From NCBI GenBank assembly GCA_900542595.1, contig UQOB01000018.1, positions 1 to 21,005 of the forward strand: DNA of 21,005 bases, read 5' to 3'. The notes beneath the pieces are model-generated. The model did not search any database and was not told where the DNA came from. It saw only the letters and a list, made by a program, of their open reading frames with translations. Numbering within the stretch: position 1 is the stretch's first letter; each line of letters opens with the position of its first letter. Positions 15,049 through 21,005 of the stretch are shown here, one piece after another. The position numbers and the translations under genes were made by a program. The DNA is from an uncultured Mollicutes bacterium (lineage in GTDB: Bacteria > Bacillota_I > Bacilli_A > RFN20 > CAG-826).

Positions 15049-15073
15049 CCTCCAATCACATTGTAATCGGAGG
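15049..15073 (-). promoter_or_regulatory. Hairpin hiding the orfA ribosome binding site
   Basis: In the minus-strand RNA CCTCCGAT (15073-15066) pairs over 8 bp (one G-U) with ATTGGAGG (15056-15049), with a 9-nt loop. The entire GGAGG is paired, so translation of OrfA from long transcripts would be reduced. Confidence 0.6.
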
Positions 15074-15087
15074 CAATCTTTTGGCCA

Positions 15088-15127
15088 CGGTTTTTTCTAG
15101 ACTGTCCGAATTACGGGGTCCAGTTTA
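15088..15127. repeat. IS right inverted repeat
   Basis: Inward (minus strand) it reads TAAACTGGACCCCG and continues with GGACA and AAAAAACCG. TAAACT (15127-15122) can serve as a -10 in a joined-end circle. The outer 30 nt can also fold: TAAACTG with CAGTCTA, the same 16-nt loop length as at the left end. Confidence 0.85.
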
Positions 15128-15130
15128 CGG
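15128..15130. repeat. Target-site duplication, right copy (CGG)
   Basis: Right copy of the 3-bp CGG duplication that flanks the IS; see 13605-13607. Confidence 0.7.
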
Positions 15131-15143
15131 AGCGCCCGGTTTT
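15130..15143 (+). terminator. Right half of the IS-interrupted terminator
   Basis: GAGCG (15130-15134) and CCCGGTTTT (15135-15143) complement the arms at 13584-13601. Alone it cannot form the hairpin. Confidence 0.8.
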
Positions 15144-15169
15144 CCTTTATAATTTTGAGGGAGAAATTT

Positions 15170-16987
15170 ATGTATCAAAATCGTTTAGTTACCAAAGACA
15201 CCTACTACATCGGTGGAAGCGATCGCCGGTTAGCCCTCTTCGAAAACATTTACCCGTTAACCGATGGGGTTAGCTATAACTCTTACTTGATTCGGGATAA
15301 GAAAACTGCCGTCCTCGACGGGGTTGATGTTTCCATTCAAGAAATCTTTTTAGAAAAACTCAAAAGTGCCTTAGACGGGAAACCCTTAGATTATTTAATC
15401 GTTCAACACATGGAGCCCGATCACTCCGGTTCTTTAAAGGAACTGATGAGACTCTATCCCGATGTCACTTTAGTTCTTAACGCTTTAACGCTTCAAATGT
15501 TTAAGAACTATAATCCGGATATCGAGATTAAGAATGTCCTCTTAGTTAAAGAAGGGGATACCTTAACGCTCGGTGATCACGTCTTAACCTTCGTCATGGC
15601 TCCGATGGTCCACTGGCCGGAAGTCATGGTCACCTATGATAGTTATACGAAGACCTTATTTAGCGCTGATGCGTTCGGAACTTTCGGTGCTTTAAGCGGT
15701 AACCTTTTTGCGGACCGCGTGAGCTTTGAAAAGAAGTTCGAAGATGAAGCGAGAAGGTACTATACCAATATTGTTGGAAAGTATGGGGACCAAGTGCAAG
15801 CTTTACTCAAGAAAGCGCAAGGTATCCAAATTGAAAACATCTGTCCGCTTCATGGACCCATCTGGCGGCAAGACTTAGTTTATTTAATGAATCTCTATGA
15901 CAAATGGAGCCGGTATGAACCGGAAATCCAAGGGGTGCTGATCATCTATGGTAGCATCTATGGTCATAGCGAAGAAGCCGCTAACATCGTTGCGGATGCC
16001 TTAGGGGAATTAGGCCTCAATAACTTAGCGGTCTATGATGCTAGTAAGACCGATAAATCCTACTTAGTAGCGGAAGCCTTTAAGTATTCGCATATCGTCT
16101 TTGCGGCTTCCACCTATAACATGGGGATCTTTACCCCGGTGGAAGAAGTGATGCATGATCTTAAGTACCATAACTTAAAGAATCGAAAATACGCTTTGAT
16201 TGAAAATGGTTCCTGGGCCCCCAATAGCGGTAAGCTGATGAAAGATATCCTTTCCTGTTTCCCGAACTTCACTCAGATTGGAAGCACTGTCAGCTTTAAG
16301 AGCCAAGTCAAAGGGGAAGATATCGAAAAACTCCACGTTTTAGCGAAAGAAATCTACGAAAGTCTTCCGGAACGGCAACAAGATAGCAATCCTTTATTCA
16401 ATATCTCTTATGGTTTATTCGCTCTTTCCACCTTCGACGGAAAACGGCAAAATGCTTGTATCGTCAACACGGTGACCCAAGTTTCCAATAATCCTGATCA
16501 CCTTTTGATCAGCGTTAATAAACAAAACTATACCGCGGAAGTGCTTAAGGAAACCAAAAAAGCTAATATCTCGATTCTCACGAAACACACTCCGTTCAGC
16601 TTATTCCAACGTTTCGGTTTCCAAAGTGGAAGAACCACCGATAAATTCAGCGGTTACTTTGATTACCAACTAGCGGATAACGGAATTAACTATCTCACTA
16701 AGTACACGAATAGTTATTTATCTCTCAAGGTCCTCGATGTCATCGATTTAGGGAGTCACTACGGCTTCATCGTGGAAATAACCCACAGCAAAGTCCTTAA
16801 CTGTGAAGCCAGTTTAACCTACGAATATTACTTCCAGAACATTAAACCTGTGCCGCCGAAAGCGACCAAGAAAAAGGGCTGGATCTGTAAGATCTGTGGC
16901 TATATCTATGAAGGAGAAGAATTACCGCCGGACTTCATCTGTCCTTTATGTAAACACCCCGCTAGCGATTTCGAAAAGATTGAATAG
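15170..16987 (+). CDS. Flavodiiron protein fused to flavin reductase and rubredoxin
   Basis: It reduces O2 to water and/or NO to N2O in the cytoplasm. The 605 residues contain, in order: a diiron metallo-beta-lactamase domain (about 1-250) with H80-x-E82-x-D84-H85, H148, D167 and H228; a flavodoxin FMN domain (about 254-400, LIIYGSIYGHSEEAAN); a flavin reductase-like domain (about 405-560); and a short rubredoxin (568-605) with C573/C576 and C591/C594. All metal ligands are present. The last two modules together resemble the stand-alone high-molecular-weight rubredoxin (Hrb) that in Moorella is encoded beside fprA and donates electrons to it, so this looks like an FprA-Hrb fusion. The ATG at 15170 is preferred over the TTG at 15155 because GAGGGAG lies 7 nt upstream. 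Confidence 0.93.
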   Translation: MYQNRLVTKDTYYIGGSDRRLALFENIYPLTDGVSYNSYLIRDKKTAVLDGVDVSIQEIFLEKLKSALDGKPLDYLIVQHMEPDHSGSLKELMRLYPDVTLVLNALTLQMFKNYNPDIEIKNVLLVKEGDTLTLGDHVLTFVMAPMVHWPEVMVTYDSYTKTLFSADAFGTFGALSGNLFADRVSFEKKFEDEARRYYTNIVGKYGDQVQALLKKAQGIQIENICPLHGPIWRQDLVYLMNLYDKWSRYEPEIQGVLIIYGSIYGHSEEAANIVADALGELGLNNLAVYDASKTDKSYLVAEAFKYSHIVFAASTYNMGIFTPVEEVMHDLKYHNLKNRKYALIENGSWAPNSGKLMKDILSCFPNFTQIGSTVSFKSQVKGEDIEKLHVLAKEIYESLPERQQDSNPLFNISYGLFALSTFDGKRQNACIVNTVTQVSNNPDHLLISVNKQNYTAEVLKETKKANISILTKHTPFSLFQRFGFQSGRTTDKFSGYFDYQLADNGINYLTKYTNSYLSLKVLDVIDLGSHYGFIVEITHSKVLNCEASLTYEYYFQNIKPVPPKATKKKGWICKICGYIYEGEELPPDFICPLCKHPASDFEKIE

Positions 16988-17006
16988 CTAAGAATTAAGA
17001 CAAAAT

Positions 17007-17032
17007 AAAACTCCGATGAACTCGGAGTTTTT
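17007..17032. terminator. Bidirectional terminator
   Basis: AAAACTCCGA (17007-17016), TGAAC, TCGGAGTTTT (17022-17031). Flanking A-rich and T-rich stretches give a T-tract on either strand, so it can serve both the flavodiiron gene and the convergent membrane-protein gene. Confidence 0.88.
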
Positions 17033-17052
17033 GTTTGTAATAGTTATGAGGA

Positions 17053-18198
17053 CTACGCGTTTGGAGCGTACGGCCGTAAGCTCTTCATCGACATCCAGAC
17101 AACACGGATACCGAAGATGAACAAGAAGCCCATCAAGGCGAACGACGGAACTAAAAACGCGATAATCATCGAGATAACAGCAGGGGTAAAGGATGCCCAA
17201 TAGGCAATCTTTTGGGTTTCCCAGAAGGTGTAGATTCGGAACGGATTGTTCTTGCCTCTCGTCATTAAGAAGATAACGAGCCCAAGAATAAAGGTTAAAA
17301 GGACGAAGACCCCGAAGATGATACCGGTCGTTGACCACGCTCCAATATAAGCAGCTGAAGCGTAGCCTTCATCGAGCACCCGTTTAAAGTTATCCATGAT
17401 TTGGGTCCGGTATTCAATAGGTTGCTTTTCGTCATAGACGATTTTCGTTCCATCAGCTTTAGTGGTTAAGATTTCCGCTAAAGTTTTGCCTTCAAAGCTA
17501 CTGACATTCCAGGTATAGGCTCTCGATCCTGCTGCTTGGTTAGCACCCTGCGGATGCTTATAAACTAAGAATTCATTGGTTCCTAAGAAGATAGCGTTTA
17601 TCGAATAATCCTTATTGCCAGCCGGATCGGTGGATTCGAGAATTAATCTCGCATAATCGCCTAACGATTGTTGGGGATTTTCCGGGTAGTAATAAACCGC
17701 TAAATCGATGACGGTTTTAGTTTCATAGATTGGAGTATCTTCCACGATGATGGTGGAAGAACCATTTTCATCGACCCCTTCTTTCGAAGGATAGTAAGAA
17801 GTAGTGGTTTCGTATTCGTGGAGATAAGCCGCGACCGTGCCAGCTTTCCCGTAAGCGGTGTTCCAAGAATCTTGAACATCGACGAGTTTTCCATCTTCCA
17901 CTTTTAAGTTAACGTTATTAGCTTGTAAGCTTTGCGAGAAATCCGCGAGGCTCGTTTCATAGCCATAAGTTGGAGCGGCCATGATGTCGCTTCCCTTAGC
18001 CGAAAAAGTGGAGGTCATAACCGGGATTAAAGCGACGACGATTGAGACGAGGGCAATAATCACCGCGGCGTACCAGGGTTTCTTTCTAGCTTCCACGCAG
18101 TAATCGTTACTGATGAGAGAAGCGAGGAAGAATTTGATATTGGCCCAGATTTTGTTGGGCTTCTTTTGTTTTTTTGCTGTGTAGTAAGTTTTTGCCAT
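17053..18198 (-). CDS. Membrane protein with large external domain, unknown function
   Basis: This 381-residue protein has a basic cytoplasmic N-terminus, one membrane helix (about 46-64), a region of about 225 residues that is polar, Tyr- and Thr-rich and probably extracellular, and three C-terminal helices (about 291-313, 332-350 and 352-370). The topology recalls DUF1189-type proteins, but I cannot confirm membership. AAAGG lies 5-6 nt before the ATG at 18198. It is divergent from ssrA with about 130 bp between, and no convincing -35/-10 pair is visible for it. It may have a sensing or envelope role, which is only a guess from topology. Confidence 0.82.
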   Translation of the reverse strand: MAKTYYTAKKQKKPNKIWANIKFFLASLISNDYCVEARKKPWYAAVIIALVSIVVALIPVMTSTFSAKGSDIMAAPTYGYETSLADFSQSLQANNVNLKVEDGKLVDVQDSWNTAYGKAGTVAAYLHEYETTTSYYPSKEGVDENGSSTIIVEDTPIYETKTVIDLAVYYYPENPQQSLGDYARLILESTDPAGNKDYSINAIFLGTNEFLVYKHPQGANQAAGSRAYTWNVSSFEGKTLAEILTTKADGTKIVYDEKQPIEYRTQIMDNFKRVLDEGYASAAYIGAWSTTGIIFGVFVLLTFILGLVIFLMTRGKNNPFRIYTFWETQKIAYWASFTPAVISMIIAFLVPSFALMGFLFIFGIRVVWMSMKSLRPYAPNA

Positions 18199-18272
18199 AT
18201 CGTACCTTTAAAAATATGCAAAGAAACGATACAACAAAAACGCCTTTTATACAAAGAAAAGTCACGCTTATC

Positions 18273-18300
18273 TTGTGATAAATGTTAATCTCAGTATAAT
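18273..18300 (+). promoter_or_regulatory. ssrA promoter
   Basis: TTGTGA (18273-18278), a 16-bp spacer and TATAAT (18295-18300). The start at about 18307 leaves a short 5' leader that contains the small hairpin TACCC (18306-18310)/GGGTA (18318-18322), presumably removed when the tmRNA 5' end is matured. Confidence 0.75.
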
Positions 18301-18329
18301 AACTCTACCCTTAAAATGGGTATTGTTCT

Positions 18330-18724
18330 GGGGTCGCGCTGGATTTGACGGGGAATTGTCAAACTTAGATGGCAGCAAGGTGATGGCTTACATCAAACAA
18401 AAATAACTGACAACAGTTACATTTATGCGAAACCCGCTACCCGGGTTTCCTATGCTTGCGCTTAATCAGTAGCCTACGGGTTTCTCACCAGAGACGTGAG
18501 AGCAGCACGCTTACCCTTTGTTTCGTATCTTACAAAGGAGTAGGTGTCAGACTAAGATACTAAGCCTGGTTCTCGGCTTAAAAATCAGGACGAAAACCTT
18601 ATTAGCCTCGCTTCCGTTTCTTGCCGAAATCTCATACGGAAGTTAAATCTTGATTTCGGATAAACTGTAGGCATCTTTGGGCGGCATTCTGCGGACAGGG
18701 GTTCGACTCCCCTCGGCTCCACCA
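18330..18724 (+). ncRNA. ssrA: Transfer-messenger RNA (tmRNA)
   Basis: tmRNA rescues stalled ribosomes and tags the unfinished protein for proteolysis. The 395-nt gene starts GGGGTCG, which pairs over 7 bp with CGGCTCC at the 3' end, followed by the encoded A and CCA. The tRNA-like T arm is AGGGG-TTCGACT-CCCCT just before the acceptor strand. The D-loop region reads GGATTTGACGGG, with T where C is usual in GGATTCGAC. The context of the resume codon, ATAACT before the first tag codon, matches that of Bacillus ssrA. It has its own promoter and terminator. The 5' end is assigned from the acceptor pairing. Confidence 0.97.
18409..18465 (+). other. tmRNA proteolysis tag reading frame
   Basis: Resume codon GAC (18409) follows ATAACT; the encoded tag is DNSYIYAKPATRVSYACA (18 codons) then TAA, so the added peptide is Ala plus this. 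The D-N start is common in clostridial tags. The end, Tyr-Ala-Cys-Ala, differs from the usual Ala-Leu-Ala-Ala. A 6-bp hairpin, AAACCC/GGGTTT, lies inside the tag frame. Confidence 0.8.
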
Positions 18725-18736
18725 GACGGAAAATTT

Positions 18737-18761
18737 AGCTCTGTGAAAGCAGGGCTTTTTT
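18737..18761 (+). terminator. ssrA terminator
   Basis: AGCTCTG (18737-18743), TGAAAG, CAGGGCT (18750-18756, one G-U pair), then six T (18756-18761). Confidence 0.88.
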
Positions 18762-18802
18762 ATATCCCTTCACCAAATTAAATTATTAAATTCATCACTG
18801 AG

Positions 18803-18833
18803 TGTTCATTTTATTAAAGACGTTGTTCATTTT
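18803..18833 (+). repeat. Direct repeat 21 bp apart upstream of the ABC transporter
   Basis: TGTTCATTTT occurs at 18803-18812 and 18824-18833, two helical turns apart and about 40-70 bp upstream of the -35 at 18874. This is the place and spacing expected of an activator or response-regulator site. The rest of 18762-18984 is AT-rich with no gene visible. Confidence 0.4.
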
Positions 18834-18873
18834 TAAAAATAATAATGGGGGTTTTAAAGAGATAATTTAATAA

Positions 18874-18901
18874 TTGATTAACGACTAATTCTTTTTATAA
18901 A
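18874..18901 (+). promoter_or_regulatory. Promoter of the ABC transporter operon
   Basis: TTGATT (18874-18879), a 16-bp spacer and TATAAA (18896-18901). The start near 18908 gives a leader of about 77 nt, the longest in this window. Confidence 0.55.
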
Positions 18902-18984
18902 ATCACTCCTTATTAATAAAAAGAGAATGCAATCACTTTAAAATGTTGATAAATACTCTAAAATTAATAAGAAAGGGGCCAGGC

Positions 18985-19659
18985 ATGCCACTATTGTACG
19001 CGGAAGGAATTAGTCATACCTATAACGGGAAAGATTTTATTCTTAATAATGTGAACGTCGATATAAACCAAGGGGATTTTGTGTCGATTTTGGGTCCTTC
19101 CGGGTCAGGGAAAACCACTCTTTTATCGATTTTGGCTGGCCTTGAAAAACCCACGAAAGGGCAGGTCTATTTAGGTGATACGGAAATCACTGGCTTAAGC
19201 GAAAAGAAGTTAGCGATTTTAAGAAGAACCAAGATTTCTTTTGTCTTTCAATTCTTTAACTTAGCCCCTTATTTAACCTTAGAAGAAAACATCTTAGTTC
19301 CTGAATACTTAAACGGGGTTAAAAAGAAAGATGTGGAAGGTAGGTTAAACTATCTTTTAGATTTATTAGATTTAAGAAAACTAAGGAAAAAGTTACCGGC
19401 GACATTATCAGGTGGGGAGCAACAAAGATGCGCTATCGCGAGGAGCCTCATTTTTGATCCTGAGGTTATTTTCTTAGATGAACCCACCGGGAACTTAGAT
19501 TCGGTCAACAGTAAAAACGTCATGGAACTTTTGATGAAGATTAATGAAGAAAAGAATACGACCATCATCCAAGTTACCCACAGTGAAGAAAACGCTAAAT
19601 ACGGAAAAACGATTATTCGCTTAAAAGACGGAAAAATTGTGCGAACCCGGAAGAGGTAA
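18985..19659 (+). CDS. ABC transporter ATP-binding protein (MacB/LolD/BceA-like)
   Basis: The ATPase subunit of an ABC exporter or mechanotransmission system. It has 224 residues with Walker A GPSGSGKT (37-44), Q-loop in FVFQFFNL (87-92), signature LSGGEQQR (141-148), Walker B VIFLDEP (161-167) and switch His in VTHS. The DEPTGNLDS context is typical of the MacB/LolD/BceA group. ATG 18985 is chosen: AAAGGGG lies about 8-14 nt upstream and the protein then starts as relatives do; an ATG at 18943 would add an unrelated leader. The next gene begins 5 nt after its stop and encodes the FtsX-type permease. The substrate is unknown; BceAB-like peptide resistance or lipoprotein/cell-wall functions are possible. 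Confidence 0.94.
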   Translation: MPLLYAEGISHTYNGKDFILNNVNVDINQGDFVSILGPSGSGKTTLLSILAGLEKPTKGQVYLGDTEITGLSEKKLAILRRTKISFVFQFFNLAPYLTLEENILVPEYLNGVKKKDVEGRLNYLLDLLDLRKLRKKLPATLSGGEQQRCAIARSLIFDPEVIFLDEPTGNLDSVNSKNVMELLMKINEEKNTTIIQVTHSEENAKYGKTIIRLKDGKIVRTRKR

Positions 19660-19664
19660 AACTT

Positions 19665-21005
19665 ATGCCGGTCATTTTGAAGCATACTTTTCACACTCTG
19701 TTCCGAAAACCGATTCAGAGTTTAATTTCGATCATTTCGAGCTTTATTGTGACCGCGATATTGGTGCTGGTTTGCTGTATGCCGGAAGTGCTCAGAGTGA
19801 ACGCTAGCGGTTGGGCGGCCAGAGATTTTGGGGAAGCGGATGTGGTCATGGGTTTTCACGAAACCTTCGATAATTTTGACGATCCAAGTTACTTTGAAAA
19901 AGGCAAAGAAGATTGTGTTATATCGGATTATCTTCTTTGTTATGAACGGTCGACTAAGGACTTAGTATATCTCGAAAATTCGACTGTCATGTGCGACTTT
20001 TCCGTAACGCAAGATATGGAACATTTGATCGATTTCCACGGCCTCGTCCTTTTAGAAGGAACCGCTGATTTAAAAGCTAATATAAGCGATGGTTACACTA
20101 ATTGTTTAGTGAATGCGAGAGCGAAAGATAAATATGGTTTAGAAGTCGGGGATAGTCTTACCCTTTTGGGAGAAAACTATAAGATTGCAGGGATTTTGGA
20201 TAACTTAGGGTACGCGAATAGTCACTATAGTTTCAAAATTTTTATTGAAGGAACGAAAGTTAACAAAGCCCAAGTTAAGATCGCTGATCAAGCGAAGTTT
20301 GACGCTTTTCTTAATTCGAAGCCGAGTTATATATTGCATGCTGCATCTAGCACTTTACTCAGGGACGTTGAGCGGTCGGTGAATAACGCGATGATGATAT
20401 TATGGATTGTCGCGATTTTAGTCACCTGCATCATGGTTTACCTCTTAGCGGCTGCTTTTAACGTCATCGTTAAAAACCGGACAGATAGTTTATTGCTTTT
20501 TAAATCAGCGGGCGCCACTCCCTTTCAATGCGTCGGTATCTTAATGGTGGAAGCTTTCTTTTATATTCTTGTCGGTGGTGGTTTAGGTTTAGCCGGGGGC
20601 TTTGGTTTAGTTCAAATCGTGCAAAATATCTTACGAAATACCATCAGAACCATCACCGTCGCTATTCCTTATTGGGTCTATCTTTTAGCGATGGGAGTGG
20701 TTATCCTGGCAGGCTTTTTAGTCTTAGTTCCGACCATTTATTTCTTTGTGAGGAAACCGATACACACGATGATGGGGAGGGGGCCCACTAAACGGAGAAT
20801 TGCGCCTTTATGGTTATCGATTCTTTCGTTTATCGCGATGCTGGCTTCTACTGTCTATCTGATGATTGCGAAGTCCGATCAATTGATTTTAGCCATCCTC
20901 TTATTTATGACTTTGGTCAGCTTATTCTTCATTATCAGCATGCCTTACATCATGCGGGGGGTGTCTTTCCTTTTAAAGCCCTTCATCGGCCGGAAGAGGG
21001 GGGAA
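19665..21005 (+). CDS. FtsX-type ABC transporter permease (partial, continues past window)
   Basis: 447 codons are open to the window edge. The layout is that of MacB/FtsX permeases: an N-terminal helix (about 20-39), an extracytoplasmic MacB_PCD-like domain (about 40-240) with the LVNARAKDKYGLEVGDSL pattern, then helices at about 243-268, 290-315 and 330-355, with KSAGATPFQCVGI as the FtsX coupling segment. Two further hydrophobic segments follow after residue 380, so the full protein may carry a duplicated FtsX unit. It partners with the ATPase just upstream. The missing C-terminus prevents a finer assignment. Confidence 0.9.
   Translation, partial: MPVILKHTFHTLFRKPIQSLISIISSFIVTAILVLVCCMPEVLRVNASGWAARDFGEADVVMGFHETFDNFDDPSYFEKGKEDCVISDYLLCYERSTKDLVYLENSTVMCDFSVTQDMEHLIDFHGLVLLEGTADLKANISDGYTNCLVNARAKDKYGLEVGDSLTLLGENYKIAGILDNLGYANSHYSFKIFIEGTKVNKAQVKIADQAKFDAFLNSKPSYILHAASSTLLRDVERSVNNAMMILWIVAILVTCIMVYLLAAAFNVIVKNRTDSLLLFKSAGATPFQCVGILMVEAFFYILVGGGLGLAGGFGLVQIVQNILRNTIRTITVAIPYWVYLLAMGVVILAGFLVLVPTIYFFVRKPIHTMMGRGPTKRRIAPLWLSILSFIAMLASTVYLMIAKSDQLILAILLFMTLVSLFFIISMPYIMRGVSFLLKPFIGRKRGE

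Larger units (their letters stand above)
13608..15127 (-). mobile_element. Complete IS3-family insertion sequence, 1520 bp
   Basis: The element has imperfect terminal inverted repeats beginning TAAnnTGGACCCC, two overlapping transposase frames in -1 relation on the minus strand, an intact DDE catalytic domain of the IS3/IS150 kind, and a CGG target duplication. Its sequence is plainly GC-richer than the flanking genes, with codons such as CTC, CGG, GCC and ATC dominating, so it probably came from a higher-GC host. All parts needed for movement appear intact, and the flanks match perfectly, so the insertion looks recent. Confidence 0.92.
15124..15153 (+). promoter_or_regulatory. Hybrid promoter of the flavodiiron gene (-35 from the IS end)
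   Basis: A consensus TATAAT lies at 15148-15153. The hexamer TTTACG (15124-15129), 18 bp upstream, is made of the last IS bases plus the target duplication and matches TTGACA at four of six positions. Before insertion the same place read CTATCG or TATCGG, a poor -35. Transcription would start near 15160, giving a leader of about 10 nt. Confidence 0.5.

Noticed and set aside
18690..18800. tmRNA 3' end as an integration site
   Set aside because: tmRNA ends are frequent phage targets, but downstream there is only its terminator and an ordinary ABC operon; no integrase or repeated end segment is seen.

Overview
The window looks like a chromosomal piece of a low-to-moderate GC, fermentative, probably anaerobic relative of the Bacilli/Mollicutes side of the Bacillota. 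Three things suggest this: the block gdpP-rplI-dnaB-walJ-rlmH, a tmRNA of Bacillus/Clostridium type, and a flavodiiron protein plus an Old-Yellow-Enzyme type Fe-S flavoenzyme. Of the 16 host genes whose stop lies in the window, 12 end in TAA, 3 in TAG and 1 in TGA, and Trp is written TGG, so the code is standard but TGA is nearly avoided. The exact taxon is not determined.

Layout. (1) 1-1369, minus: tldD, cut by the window start. (2) 1469-3177, plus: a small operon of an unknown protein, a metallo-beta-lactamase-fold hydrolase and a four-helix membrane protein. (3) 3234-8423, plus: a tightly packed core operon gdpP, rplI, dnaB, walJ, rlmH, with the last four genes overlapping. (4) 8424-9218, minus: a Cof-type HAD phosphatase that abuts rlmH stop-to-stop. 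(5) 9277-9615: a small unknown gene, then a terminator. (6) 9774-13575, plus: a three-gene operon of an OYE/2,4-dienoyl-CoA-reductase-like enzyme and the large and small subunits of an aconitase X family dehydratase. (7) 13608-15127: a complete, GC-rich IS3-family element with a 3-bp target duplication, sitting inside the terminator hairpin of the previous operon. (8) 15170-16987: a flavodiiron protein fused to flavin reductase and rubredoxin. (9) 17053-18198, minus: a membrane protein of unknown function. (10) 18330-18724: ssrA (tmRNA), with its own promoter and terminator. (11) 18985-21005: an ABC ATPase and the start of its FtsX-type permease, cut by the window end.

How it works together. 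The core operon joins c-di-AMP breakdown, a ribosomal protein, the replicative helicase, a WalJ-type nuclease and 23S rRNA methylation. The OYE-AcnX operon encodes a dehydratase plus a C=C reductase and could reduce a hydroxy acid through an unsaturated intermediate; the substrate is unknown. The flavodiiron fusion would scavenge O2 or NO.

The most informative signals are regulatory and structural. Removing the IS restores a near-perfect terminator hairpin. The IS ends carry -35 and -10 elements that would form a good promoter (TTGACA, 17 bp, TAAACT) when joined in a circle. The two IS tips can each fold into a small hairpin whose differences are compensated. The right tip offers a -35-like hexamer to the flavodiiron gene. 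Several host promoters lie so close to their start codons that leaderless or very short-leader mRNAs are predicted.
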